In this document: one piece after another, positions 29,557 to 41,170 of the stretch
Layout of the letters: each line of letters begins with the position of its first letter
Position numbering within the stretch: the stretch's first letter is position 1
Assembly (NCBI GenBank): GCA_018971485.1
Contig: JAGXAQ010000002.1
Span: forward strand, 1-64,000
Origin: Pseudomonadota bacterium
GTDB taxonomy: Bacteria; Pseudomonadota; Gammaproteobacteria; Burkholderiales; REEB80
Length of the DNA stretch: 64,000 nt
Direction of reading: 5' to 3'
Notes under the pieces: generated by a model
What the model saw: only the letters and a program-made list of their open reading frames with translations
Databases searched by the model: none
Told to the model about the DNA's origin: nothing
Position numbers and translations under genes: made by a program

Positions 29557-30054
29557 TCTCTCGCTCCCACCGCCTGGATTGTCACATCAGATTATACCCC
29601 GTGCCCTTATCTGTCCTGAAGACAAAACGACTACACATGCGCCACCAATATTTTTATCTATCTCATTACCTTCTTACCAACTTACCAATAAAATGTAAAA
29701 CCTGTTCAATTCAATCCATTTCAGGCCAAACAAATCACACTATTGCCAAGGCCTTCAAACGAAGGCAATCTTTCGTTAGGATTAGTTGCTTTTTTAAGCC
29801 CAGGACCCAAAGATTCAGCCGGTGTTAAAGTTGCGATTTATAACAGGCAAAAAAGTAAAAGGGCTATTTTCATGAACATTCTGCTTGCCGAAAAAAGTTT
29901 ATTCGCTATAGTGAGATATTAAGCCTTTTAAAAAACCCAAACAAAAAAGGTATTGGCCTTTGGATTTAACATGGCAGGCTTTTAAAATAGCCTTATTGGC
30001 ACTACTTGCCACCACACTGATCACTAACGTGTTCTTATTTTCTGATTTTGCACC
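29557..30054. other. Intergenic region upstream of diguanylate cyclase
   Basis: About 500 bases. No gene was recognised in 29557-29910. From 29918 to 30058 a plus-strand open frame with a basic N part and one hydrophobic helix runs into the next gene; it is listed separately. TATAGTGAGA at 29907-29916 might contain a -10 (TATAGT). Confidence 0.4.
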
Positions 30055-30058
30055 ATGA
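29918..30058 (+). CDS. Possible small single-helix membrane peptide overlapping diguanylate cyclase start
   Basis: An open frame with no ATG: candidate starts are ATT 29918 and TTG 29960. Read from 29918 it has a lysine/arginine-rich segment (KPFKKPKQKRYW) followed by a hydrophobic helix (FKIALLALLATTLITNVFLF) and ends ...SDFAP-TGA, the TGA overlapping the diguanylate cyclase ATG (ATGA). Charge pattern and coupling look like a real small inner-membrane protein, but the missing normal start codon argues for caution; it may be a relic. Confidence 0.3.
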   Translation: MKPFKKPKQKRYWPLDLTWQAFKIALLALLATTLITNVFLFSDFAP

Positions 30059-31776
30059 TGAAATTAAGAACACGCTTCTTATTGCTCATGTCCCTTATTT
30101 TCCTGTGCTTCATGCTTCTGACATGGTACTTATCTTTACGCTGGATGAACCAGGTTAACTTTGCCTGGGGACAGCAGTTTTCCGAACGCCAGGTCATTTT
30201 TGACAAATACCGGATCCTGCTTCCCCTGCTTCCTGAAATTGCTCTTGCCCGAAAAATGGCCTCTGACCCAGCTATCATCAATATGGCACTTCATGAAAAC
30301 AATACCGTAATCAGGGAAGCTGGCTTAACTACACTGGAAAATTACCGCCTTCATTTTAAATCCCATGATTATTTTGCGGCCATGGCCAACTCTGGCGACT
30401 ATTATTTCAATAACCGGGAGAATCAATACAAGGGCAAGCAGTTACGCTATGTCCTGTCACCGAACAATTCACATGACAGATGGTTCTATGCCACAATTAA
30501 AGATAATAAAATCTTTCAAATCAACATCAATCCAGATGTTCATCTCAACGTCACCAAAGTCTGGATCAACGTTTTAATCAGGCATGACAAAAAGGTTCTG
30601 GGTATTGTCGGAACAGGAATCAACCTGAAACACTTCCTTAAAGAAAGCGTAAGTGTGTCAAAACATGGCATACACAACCTAATCATCGATAAAAGCATGT
30701 CTATCCAGCTTGATACGGATCCCACCCTCATTGATTACATGAGTGTAGCCAAGCGGCCTGACCAACACATTAAAGTCGCTATCCTTCTCAAGAAGGAGAA
30801 GGATATCACCCGGTTACAGCAGGCTATGGACTATCTTAAAATCCATCCCCATGACATCAGAACATTCTGGGTTGATTATGCTGGAACCAGACATCTTCTC
30901 GGCGTAGCCTATCTACCCGAAATTGGCTGGTATGATCTTACATTCATGGACGTCAAGAATGTACTGCTGATTGAACATAATCTATTCATGCCTCTTTCAC
31001 TAGGCGCACTTTTCCTGGTAGCGCTTATCATTATGGGACTAGCCTTGCGTCAGTGGATCATTCGTCCTATTGTGACCCTTCAGGCATCCAGTGACAGTAT
31101 CAGGGAAGGCAACCTGGATTTTGAACCACCCCTGGTTGGCCAAGGCGAAATCCGTCAACTGGCGGAATCCTTTTCCAGTATGGCCAAACATATACGTGAC
31201 ACCAACCATGAACTCGAAAACAAAGTAATCGAACGCACTGCTGAACTAACCCATCTGACTGAAATTGATCCGTTAACCGGACTGCTTAACCGGCGAGGAA
31301 TGACCGATCGTCTTGAAAAAGAAATCCCCCGCCATGTGCGAACGGGACATTCCTTTGGACTGTTGCTGCTTGATATCGATTATTTCAAACGGATTAACGA
31401 TACTCTAGGACACGCTGCAGGCGATTTGGCCCTATGCGAAATAGCCAAGGTCATTCTAACTCTTATACGCGACTATGATTATGCTGCCCGTTGGGGTGGA
31501 GATGAATTCCTGATCCTGTTACCAAATTATGGCAAAGAAAACTTGCTGGCCATCAGCAACAGGATTCATGATGGAATTAACCAAAAACCCATTGAAACTC
31601 CCATAGAGCCTTTTTTCATTACAGCTAGTATTGGTGCACATTATTCCAATGGAGATGAAAGCCTGGACGAGGTTCTTCAAAAAGCCGATGAAGCCTTGTA
31701 TATAGCAAAAAAAACAGGACGAAACCAAGTATACATGTCCAACCACCCCAATCCTTCAAAGCCAGAAAATATATAG
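30055..31776 (+). CDS. Membrane-bound sensor diguanylate cyclase (HAMP-GGDEF)
   Basis: A 573-aa inner membrane enzyme making cyclic di-GMP from two GTP. TM1 is at residues 8-27 and TM2 at about 311-332, with a periplasmic sensor of about 280 residues between them that looks double-Cache-like (MASDPAIINMALHEN ... GIVGTGINLKHFL). A HAMP domain and short coiled coil follow, then the GGDEF domain: DPLTGLLNRRGM, DIDYFKRINDTLGHAAGD and an intact RWGGDEFLI active site. RDYD five residues before GGDEF is the product-inhibition I-site. No EAL domain. The sensed ligand is unknown. Two ATGs stand at the start. Confidence 0.93.
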   Translation: MMKLRTRFLLLMSLIFLCFMLLTWYLSLRWMNQVNFAWGQQFSERQVIFDKYRILLPLLPEIALARKMASDPAIINMALHENNTVIREAGLTTLENYRLHFKSHDYFAAMANSGDYYFNNRENQYKGKQLRYVLSPNNSHDRWFYATIKDNKIFQININPDVHLNVTKVWINVLIRHDKKVLGIVGTGINLKHFLKESVSVSKHGIHNLIIDKSMSIQLDTDPTLIDYMSVAKRPDQHIKVAILLKKEKDITRLQQAMDYLKIHPHDIRTFWVDYAGTRHLLGVAYLPEIGWYDLTFMDVKNVLLIEHNLFMPLSLGALFLVALIIMGLALRQWIIRPIVTLQASSDSIREGNLDFEPPLVGQGEIRQLAESFSSMAKHIRDTNHELENKVIERTAELTHLTEIDPLTGLLNRRGMTDRLEKEIPRHVRTGHSFGLLLLDIDYFKRINDTLGHAAGDLALCEIAKVILTLIRDYDYAARWGGDEFLILLPNYGKENLLAISNRIHDGINQKPIETPIEPFFITASIGAHYSNGDESLDEVLQKADEALYIAKKTGRNQVYMSNHPNPSKPENI

Positions 31777-31979
31777 CCTTCAAAATCCGGGCGGGCTCAT
31801 TCCAAAAAATTCCCCAAGCAGCCTATCTGCCAACTCAATTCCATCACAAACCTGGTTTGCTTTGTTCCCTCCCAGAACACAGACTCTGTTGCCTCCTGTC
31901 ATGAGGAACACAACCTGACAACATGATATACCCTACTGCACCCAAAGTAATAATGCCCCTGACGGGAGTGATTTCTCTC

Positions 31980-32383
31980 AGGGCCGGATAATCCTTCCGC
32001 ACTGCTTGCAACGGGGAAGCCTGTCCAGAATCAGCGCGCACTGGCTGATGAGGCATTGATAATCGACATCAGACAGTTTTTCGGAGACAGCCATGGCATG
32101 TACGGCCGTCCACGCATTCATCCTGATCTGCGTGAGGCTGGCACACGCTGTGGTGTACAACGGGTAGCGCGGTTGATGCGCCAGATACAGATTAAACCGG
32201 TTCGCGGGTATAAGCGGCCTCGTCACAAAGCAGGCAAGCCTGCCGTTGCAGCGCCCGGCTGGAGCAGCAAGTTACCTTTACGGCGCCTGACGTGCATGGG
32301 GCGCTACCGATAGTACGTATATACGCCCCTGTGAAGGTTTTGGCCTATCTAGCGGTCGTGATTGATCTTTATTCTCACAAGGA
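31980..32383 (+). pseudogene. IS3-family transposase (OrfB) remnant
   Basis: Pieces of an IS3 OrfB can be read in two frames. FGDSHGMYGRPRIHPDLREA followed by QRVARLMRQIQI is the HTH_21 region. After a frameshift near 32260, RLEQQVTFTAPDVHGALPIV leads into YLAVVIDLYSH, the start of the DDE integrase core. The match stops abruptly at about 32383, where integrase-derived sequence on the other strand begins. No inverted repeats or intact frame were found. The 5' limit is uncertain. Confidence 0.7.
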
Positions 32384-32552
32384 AAGGAGTTTTTCCTTAC
32401 CGGCCTGCCAGTAGCGAAGCGCCAATACTTGGGCCATCCAGATAGACCCAGAGATACAGCCCGTCATCCTCATGAAGCTTACGTATGCCGGCTCCCTTGC
32501 TTGTAGCGTTCTTGCATTCAACAGCAGATAACAGGTTGGTTGGCATCGTAGT
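32380..32552 (-). pseudogene. N-terminal fragment of a P4-type tyrosine integrase
   Basis: On the minus strand MPTNLLSAVECKNATSKGAG leads into RKLHEDDGLYLWVYLDG, which matches the N-terminal (DUF4102-like) domain of P4-family integrases. After a frameshift PKYWRF and then RYWQAGKEKLLSL continue the motif in two other frames, followed by TGA. Catalytic Arg/His/Tyr regions are absent. It begins about 140 bases beyond the 3' end of tRNA-Ser(CGA) on the same strand, the standard position for an integrase that uses that tRNA as its attachment site. Confidence 0.7.
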
Positions 32553-32692
32553 AATATTCTTATCACTGAAATTACCACGAAAATACCACTGATACAGTAG
32601 GGTTTTATCAGATACTCTTGGACATTTACTATTTCTATTACTATGTATTTATTAGTATTTTATGGATATATTGGACATTACTGGATGCCAAA

Positions 32693-32783
<91 letters not shown>

Positions 32784-32794
32784 CTATTTTTGGC

Positions 32795-32803
32795 ATTATA
32801 ACA
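32795..32803 (-). promoter_or_regulatory. Extended -10 promoter for tRNA-Ser(CGA)
   Basis: The minus strand reads TGTTATAAT (32795-32803), a perfect TGn-TATAAT. The predicted start is about 5 nt before the tRNA. No -35 is evident. Confidence 0.55.
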
Positions 32804-32857
32804 GCCACAACCCTACCTTAATAGCCAAATTCCACTAAGCCCAAAATGAGCTCTATA

Positions 32858-34153
<1,296 letters not shown>

Positions 34154-34391
34154 TTAATAGCATGGGATTATACGCATATTATGCTGCCCATTCAGTAATC
34201 ACCCATTGCAATTTCAAACGAACACGCTGGACAGGGGACACCGAACAATCCAGTCGCAGTCTGTGCTTCCTGGATAATAACTACGCCAGGCCAACTTTTT
34301 ACCCTGTCTGAATAATGCCTCATTCAGACAATCCCATGTGTTCCACGTATCATTTAAAAACAGAATAAATCAGATTACACGGCACTGATTT

Positions 34392-35732
34392 TCATTTTAG
34401 TGGATCTGGATTAATCTTTTCATTTCTAGCAGCTTCATCCAAAGACAGTAATAAAGCGAGTTTTTCTGCAATTCTAACTTCCATGCCACGCTGTACTGGC
34501 CGATACCAGCAAGGCTCGTTCATGCCGTCCGGTAAATACCGCTCGCCAGCAGAATAGGCATAAGGTTCCTCATCATGGGGATAACGATAAAATTTACCAT
34601 GACCTAATTCCTTCGTTAGCCTGGTAGGAGCATTACGTAAATGAACGGGCACAGGTCGTGACTGATCCTGACCAACAAATGCCCTTGCTTCATTATAAGC
34701 GTTATAACCCGCATTACTCTTGGGGGCGATAGACAGATAAATCGCCGCCTGGGCAAGAGCCAGTTCTCCTTCAGGACTCCCCAGCCGTTCATAGGTAGAT
34801 AAAGCATCTAACGCAATCTGGCTCCCACGCGGATCGGCCAGGCCAATGTCTTCCCATGCCATACGAACAAGGCGTCGCGCCAGATAGAGAGGATCTGCGC
34901 CTCCATCCAGCATACGACAAAGCCAGTAAAGCGCTGCATCCGGGTGAGACCCGCGCACAGACTTGTGCAATGCTGAAATTTGATCATAAAATACATCGCC
35001 TCCCTTATCAAACCGACACCCAGACTGCGACAAAGATGCCTTGACAAAATCAGCATCAATTATCTTCACCTCTGCATATTGAAGAGTTGCCTGTAATTGC
35101 TCCACAAGGTTAATCAAACGACGGCCATCCCCGTCGGCATATTCTGCAGTAAGCTGTCTTGCTTCCTCCGTAACCGGCATCTCCAAAAACGCGACTTTGG
35201 CTGCCCGATCAAAAAGCTGGCCTAATTCCATCTCATTCAAGGAGTTAAGCTGATAGACCTGAGTCCGGGAAAGAAGCGCACTATTCACTTCAAAACCAGG
35301 ATTTTCTGTAGTTGCACCAATAAAGATAAGCAAGCCGTTTTCAACGTAAGGCAAAAAGGCATCCTGCTGAGCCTTGTTGAAACGATGCACCTCATCAACA
35401 AATAAAATGGTCGGTTTCCCGAACTGCGACAAGGCCTGCTGGGCCTGATCCACAGCCAGGCGAATTTCTTTCACACCAGAAAAAATTGCGGACAGGGCAA
35501 TGAATTGAGCATCACACCCCTGCGCGGCCAAACGGGCAATTGTCGTTTTTCCCGAACCAGGAGGGCCCCATAACAACATGGAACGAGGCCTGCCAGATTC
35601 AAAAGCCAGACGAAGAGGCCGGCCTTGCCCCAAAAGATGCTGCTGCCCTATGATTTCATCTAGAGTCTTAGGCCTTAGCTGTTCTGCCAAAGGAACATGA
35701 ATAGGATAAGCGGTGAAAAGATCATCAGTCAT
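34392..35732 (-). CDS. rarA: Replication-associated recombination protein A (RarA/MgsA)
   Basis: AAA+ ATPase (446 aa) related to clamp loaders that acts at stalled replication forks. Walker A GPPGSGKTTIARLAA (about residues 55-69), Walker B ILFVDEVHRFN (about 109-119), sensor-1 FIGATTENP, and the C-terminal tetramerisation part with NAPTRLTKELGHGKFYRYPHD region are all present. It follows lolA on the same strand in the ftsK-lolA-rarA-serS order common in proteobacteria. AAAGG precedes the start region. Confidence 0.95.
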   Translation of the reverse strand: MTDDLFTAYPIHVPLAEQLRPKTLDEIIGQQHLLGQGRPLRLAFESGRPRSMLLWGPPGSGKTTIARLAAQGCDAQFIALSAIFSGVKEIRLAVDQAQQALSQFGKPTILFVDEVHRFNKAQQDAFLPYVENGLLIFIGATTENPGFEVNSALLSRTQVYQLNSLNEMELGQLFDRAAKVAFLEMPVTEEARQLTAEYADGDGRRLINLVEQLQATLQYAEVKIIDADFVKASLSQSGCRFDKGGDVFYDQISALHKSVRGSHPDAALYWLCRMLDGGADPLYLARRLVRMAWEDIGLADPRGSQIALDALSTYERLGSPEGELALAQAAIYLSIAPKSNAGYNAYNEARAFVGQDQSRPVPVHLRNAPTRLTKELGHGKFYRYPHDEEPYAYSAGERYLPDGMNEPCWYRPVQRGMEVRIAEKLALLLSLDEAARNEKINPDPLK

Positions 35733-35909
35733 TCACATTCAACCTTTCCTTTTCACTGTTCATATTTCCCGCCTCCAGGCAACTGGTATGGGTAATGTGC
35801 CCTATCTATTTCTGGCAACGATTCAAATCCGGAAATTCAGTCCTGCCAGGTTTAGTATGATGGGCTGGCCTCCATATCCCAAGGTTCACGGCATTGACAC
35901 TCGACAAGG

Positions 35910-36542
35910 CTAGGACGAAGGGGTTCCGCCCACAACGTCAACTCCTTTGGGGGGTATAAATTGAAACAGGGACTGTGAAGGGTGGCTATTGAGCTTTAAT
36001 CGACTGAATTGAATAATGGTCGTTTGCCCCAGCTTGTCCTGGAGTCGCATTACCCTTAATATTTTTCCTTCAAATCCAATCATGATACGACTAAAGGATG
36101 TATCATGGCTTTTAGGAGTCGCTTCGAGCCAGTCCACCCCTTTTTTCACGCCAGCATCCATCAAGTTAAAGCGGGTCTCGATCGCATTGTCTCCCGCGAG
36201 CAAAGCTGCGGGAGTATTTCCCAATGCTTCATCAAGAGGCTCAATGGTCACCTGGGCCAGATCCACATCATAAATCCATAGCTTGTGGCCATCCCCTACC
36301 AGGATTTGCGGATAAGGTTTCACATAAACCCAGCGAAATTTTCCCGGCCTTTTAAAGACCATGCTTCCACTTGCCTGCTGCATCAACTGTTTTTTGGCAT
36401 TATAGACAGTCTGGGTAAAATCAGCCTGCATGCTATGCGTCTGACTCATGAACTGACGCAAATCTCCCAGGCTGTCGCTAGCCCAGGCCAGCTGCGCATC
36501 CATCAGGCCAATTATGGCCAACAGGAAAATTCCTGCCTTCAT
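35910..36542 (-). CDS. lolA: Outer-membrane lipoprotein carrier protein LolA
   Basis: Periplasmic chaperone that takes lipoproteins from LolCDE to the outer membrane. 210 aa with a signal peptide (GIFLLAIIGLMDAQLAWA, cleavage after AWA near residue 21). The mature part shows the family's half-barrel pattern: MQADFTQTVYNAKKQ, GSMVFKRPGKFRWVY, LWIYDVDLAQVTIEPL and a late IQFSRLKLNSHPSQSLFQFI. It is 67 nt after ftsK, same strand. Confidence 0.95.
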   Translation of the reverse strand: MKAGIFLLAIIGLMDAQLAWASDSLGDLRQFMSQTHSMQADFTQTVYNAKKQLMQQASGSMVFKRPGKFRWVYVKPYPQILVGDGHKLWIYDVDLAQVTIEPLDEALGNTPAALLAGDNAIETRFNLMDAGVKKGVDWLEATPKSHDTSFSRIMIGFEGKILRVMRLQDKLGQTTIIQFSRLKLNSHPSQSLFQFIPPKGVDVVGGTPSS

Positions 36543-36609
36543 CTGAATTTCCTTCTACGAACACATTGAAAAACCAGGCCATGACATACAGGTTTCATTT
36601 GCGCCACAA

Positions 36610-38889
36610 TCAAGACTCTGATCTGGATGGAACCAGCACTTCACGATTTCCATTGCTTTGCATGGAAGAAACCAGCCCGGCTCGTTCCATCTCTTCAATC
36701 AATCGAGCCGCACGGTTATATCCAATCCTCAGATGGCGCTGTATGGAAGAAATGGAAGCCCGCCGTGATTTAATGACAATAGCGACCGCCTCATCATACA
36801 GCGGATCAGCTTCAAAGCTCTCCTGCATCACCGACTCAGCATCGGAGTCAGGTTCCTCAAGAATGGATTCGACATAGTCAGGTTCACCCAAGGTCTTCAG
36901 GTAATCAACCACACGATGCACTTCCTGGTCAGCCACAAAAGCCCCATGGACACGTTGGGACAGCCCTGTCCCAGGAGGCAGGTAGAGCATGTCACCCTGC
37001 CCCAAAAGGGTTTCCGCCCCCATCTGATCCAGAATTGTTCTGGAATCAATCTTGCTGGAAACCTGAAAAGCGATCCGGGTAGGAATATTTGCCTTGATTA
37101 ATCCTGTAATCACATCAACCGATGGTCTTTGGGTGGCCAGCACAAGATGAATGCCTGATGCTCGGGCTTTCTGCGCTAGCCTGGCAATCAGCTCTTCAAC
37201 TTTCTTGCCTACTACCATCATAAGATCGGCCAGTTCATCAATCACGACTACAATATAAGGTAATTCCTGCAAAGGTTCCGGCTCATCCGGGGTAATTGAA
37301 AATGGATGAGTTAAAGGAGCACCCTGTTTCTCCGCATCACGAATTTTTTGATTGCAGCCTGCGATATTGCGAACACCCAGATAACTCATCAGCTTATAAC
37401 GCCGCTCCATTTCAGCTACACACCAGTTTAGCGCCAATGCTGCCTGTTTCATGTCCGTTACCACCGGAGCAAGCAAATGGGGGATACCCTCGTAGATAGA
37501 TAGCTCAAGCATTTTTGGATCCACCAGGATAAGCCTCACCCGACTCGGATCAGCTTTATAAAGAAGACTTAGAATCATGGCATTAATTGCAACGGATTTA
37601 CCTGAACCCGTCGTTCCTGCAACCAGCACATGAGGCATCCTGGATAAATCTGCAACCACAGGCTTACCGGCAATATCCTTTCCCATGGCAATAGTCAGTG
37701 GTGAAGCCATATCCGCATAGATCTTCGCACTCAATATTTCAGACAATCTTACAACCTGGCGTTTGGGGTTAGGGATTTCAAGGCCCATACAGGATTTCCC
37801 GGGAATGGTTTCCACCACACGAATACTGGTGACTGAAAGTGCACGGGCCAAATCCCGGGTCAGATTTGTAATCTGGCTACCTTTCACGCCTGTTGCCGGC
37901 TCAATCTCATAACGGGTAATCACAGGGCCAGGATAGGCAGCCAGAACCTGCACACTGACACCAAACTCCTTGAGTTTGCGTTCAATCAGCCGGGATGTAA
38001 ATTCCAGAGTCTCGTGGCTGATGATTTCAGCATTGGGCTCTGGTTCATCCAATAGATGAAGGGGCGGCAGGGGGCTGTCTGGAAGAATGGTAAACAGGGG
38101 GGCCTGTTTCTCTTTATCCTGGCGCGAAGACCGTGGAATCTCCAGAACAGGCACTTCAATATGGATAGGGGGCTGCTCTTCCAGACGCTTTTTCTCCACC
38201 ACTACCCGTTCAGTTCGTTCAATCTGGGCTGCCTTGCCGATACGGTGATCACGAAACTGCTGCACCCATCGGGCAATACTGGAAAAAGACATTTCAGAAA
38301 ATGTCCCGAGACGTTCCATGATCCAGAGCCAGGACTGTCCGCTCAACATGCTGTAACCTATTGCCATCATGAGTATCATGAAAAGGGTTGAACCGGTAAA
38401 TCCCATGAAATGCGATAAATAGCCCCCCACAAGGGATCCAACGATACCTCCTGGCATCAATGGCAACTTCATGTGTAATGTGGACAACCGCAGATATTCC
38501 ATGCCAGAACTACCTAACAGCAGAAGAATAAAGCCTGACCACCTGAACCAGGCATGCGTCCCTGGTTCCCGTGCATGCTTTTTGTTCTGATAGCTACGCC
38601 AGACACTAAAGAAAATGAATAATACCCACCAATAAGCCGACACACCAAAAAGATAAAGAAACACATCTGATATCCACGCACCCAGGGTGCCTCCAGCATT
38701 ATGCGGAACAGGATTAGTACCGCTGAAGGACCAGCTCGCATCATGGGGATCGTATGTTATCAATGCAAGAAGAAAATAACCCCCAAGAGCCAAAAGACAA
38801 AGCCAGCCTGCTTCCTGCAGCAGCCCAGCCATCCTGGGAGTCATGCTACGGGAAGATTGAGCGGAAGCACCTTTGCCGGAAGTCGCCAT
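36610..38889 (-). CDS. ftsK: DNA translocase FtsK
   Basis: Divisome-linked DNA pump that aligns chromosome dimers for XerCD at dif. 759 aa, short-linker type. The N terminus has four to five membrane helices (residues 27-200). A moderate linker follows, then the motor: alpha/beta domain with [19 protein letters not shown], Walker [18 protein letters not shown] (about 410-426) and Walker [13 protein letters not shown]. The C-terminal winged-helix gamma domain recognises KOPS ([20 protein letters not shown], about 705-724). It is divergent from trxB. Confidence 0.97.
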   Translation of the reverse strand: MATSGKGASAQSSRSMTPRMAGLLQEAGWLCLLALGGYFLLALITYDPHDASWSFSGTNPVPHNAGGTLGAWISDVFLYLFGVSAYWWVLFIFFSVWRSYQNKKHAREPGTHAWFRWSGFILLLLGSSGMEYLRLSTLHMKLPLMPGGIVGSLVGGYLSHFMGFTGSTLFMILMMAIGYSMLSGQSWLWIMERLGTFSEMSFSSIARWVQQFRDHRIGKAAQIERTERVVVEKKRLEEQPPIHIEVPVLEIPRSSRQDKEKQAPLFTILPDSPLPPLHLLDEPEPNAEIISHETLEFTSRLIERKLKEFGVSVQVLAAYPGPVITRYEIEPATGVKGSQITNLTRDLARALSVTSIRVVETIPGKSCMGLEIPNPKRQVVRLSEILSAKIYADMASPLTIAMGKDIAGKPVVADLSRMPHVLVAGTTGSGKSVAINAMILSLLYKADPSRVRLILVDPKMLELSIYEGIPHLLAPVVTDMKQAALALNWCVAEMERRYKLMSYLGVRNIAGCNQKIRDAEKQGAPLTHPFSITPDEPEPLQELPYIVVVIDELADLMMVVGKKVEELIARLAQKARASGIHLVLATQRPSVDVITGLIKANIPTRIAFQVSSKIDSRTILDQMGAETLLGQGDMLYLPPGTGLSQRVHGAFVADQEVHRVVDYLKTLGEPDYVESILEEPDSDAESVMQESFEADPLYDEAVAIVIKSRRASISSIQRHLRIGYNRAARLIEEMERAGLVSSMQSNGNREVLVPSRSES

Positions 38890-39061
38890 AAATTATGGGT
38901 TTCTGTAATCAGGATATAAAAGACGATTATAGCAACTTCAGCCCCCCGCACAATACAGCACCTGCAGCTTCACCCAAATAACGGCAAATCCATTCAGGTT
39001 TTGCAGACTAGCCATCTGTCAATGATCACGAAGTCATCCTTCATGAAAACTGCTACAATAA

Positions 39062-40048
<987 letters not shown>

Positions 40049-40058
40049 CTGATGCATT

Positions 40059-40655
40059 ATGGCTAACAAACCTTCGCCCCCGCTGGATGACTCCGCCATC
40101 AAGTTATTCCGAAGCGCCATATCCGGCACGCGGCGACTGAAGGATCCTGGGCGCTCACATATCCAGTCCACCCCGCCCTTACCTGTTCCAAAGCATTTTC
40201 TTGCCGATGAGCGCCAAGCCATCATCGACTCTTTAAGCGATTATCTACCAGCAAGCGAGATGGAAAAAGATGAGGATCTCCCCTATGCAAGACCAGGCGT
40301 TCCGAACCAGATTCTAAGAAAAATGCGCAATGGCCAGCTGGTCGTTGAAACAGAACTTGATCTTCATGGACTAACTTCAGATGAAGCCCGAAAACAGCTG
40401 GTTCATTTTCTGGACCGGTGCAAACTTCGCGAAATTCGCCTCATCCGGATCATCCATGGAAAAGGTCTAGGCTCGCCCAATCGGGAGCCTGTGCTAAAAC
40501 AACGTGTCAGGGCCTGGCTCATGCAACGTGATGAAGTCCTCGCGTACTGTCGCGCCCGGCCAGCTGATGGAGGCGGAGGCGCTCTCATTGTCCTCCTTAA
40601 ACGTCACTCTACTGGCAAAAACAGGGCAGCCAGCCTTGGCGATTTAGAGGATTAA
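40059..40655 (+). CDS. Smr/MutS2-domain protein (putative endonuclease)
   Basis: A 198-aa protein with a C-terminal Smr domain: ELDLHGLTSDEARKQLVHFL (about residues 104-123), RLIRIIHGKGLGSPN and a final GGGGALIVLLKR. The LDLH and HGKG motifs of the nicking-type Smr family are present. The first hundred residues are basic and low in structure. Stand-alone Smr proteins such as E. coli SmrA/SmrB act on nucleic acids; SmrB-type ribosome rescue is possible but not demonstrable here. It is tightly linked to trxB. Confidence 0.9.
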   Translation: MANKPSPPLDDSAIKLFRSAISGTRRLKDPGRSHIQSTPPLPVPKHFLADERQAIIDSLSDYLPASEMEKDEDLPYARPGVPNQILRKMRNGQLVVETELDLHGLTSDEARKQLVHFLDRCKLREIRLIRIIHGKGLGSPNREPVLKQRVRAWLMQRDEVLAYCRARPADGGGGALIVLLKRHSTGKNRAASLGDLED

Positions 40656-40681
40656 AGTTACACTAGGCACAGGAGAATCTG

Positions 40682-41146
40682 ATGCTGCAAGAAAATGATA
40701 TTGTCCCCAATTTCAAGCTACCTGCCACTGATGGAAAGGTTTTCGAGCTTGCTGCCCTGGAGAAACAAACCCTTATTCTCTACTTTTATCCCAAAGACGC
40801 TACCCCAGGATGCACGACAGAAGCCGAACAGTTTCGGGATCTGGCAGAAGAATTCCGTCGAAACAACTGCCTTATCGCAGGTATTTCGAGAGACTCCATT
40901 GCCTCACATGAAAAATTCAAGGCCCGCTACAACCTGCCTTTTGATCTGCTTAGCGATACAGAAGAAACTGTTTGCACCCTATTCAGTGTCATCCGGATGA
41001 AGAATATGTATGGGAAACAAGTTCGAGGCATTGAACGCAGCACATTCATCATTCGCCCAGACAGAACCCTTGCTCACGCCTACCGGAACGTAAAAGCCCC
41101 TGGGCATGCAGCCGAAATCCTTCGTATCATCCAATCATCTGACTAA
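40682..41146 (+). CDS. bcp: Thioredoxin-dependent peroxiredoxin (Bcp/PrxQ)
   Basis: Reduces peroxides using thiols, 154 aa. The peroxidatic Cys is in YPKDATPGCTTEAEQFRD (about residue 44). The resolving Cys that normally lies five residues later in this family is glutamate here; other Cys residues occur at NNCLIAG and ETVCTLF, so a different resolving residue or a 1-Cys mechanism is expected. The Arg in GIERSTFII is present. It lies in the trxB-smr-bcp-phoH run, so thioredoxin reductase is near its likely electron chain. AGGAG precedes the ATG. Confidence 0.93.
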   Translation: MLQENDIVPNFKLPATDGKVFELAALEKQTLILYFYPKDATPGCTTEAEQFRDLAEEFRRNNCLIAGISRDSIASHEKFKARYNLPFDLLSDTEETVCTLFSVIRMKNMYGKQVRGIERSTFIIRPDRTLAHAYRNVKAPGHAAEILRIIQSSD

Positions 41147-41170
41147 CTTTCTGCCACTCAAGGATTGTTT

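Noticed and set aside
34204-34360. Tryptophan-rich open frame on the minus strand between rarA and serS (about 45 codons).
   Set aside because: It has no ATG, GTG or TTG start with a ribosome site, and a stop lies just upstream in frame; treated as chance or an old remnant.
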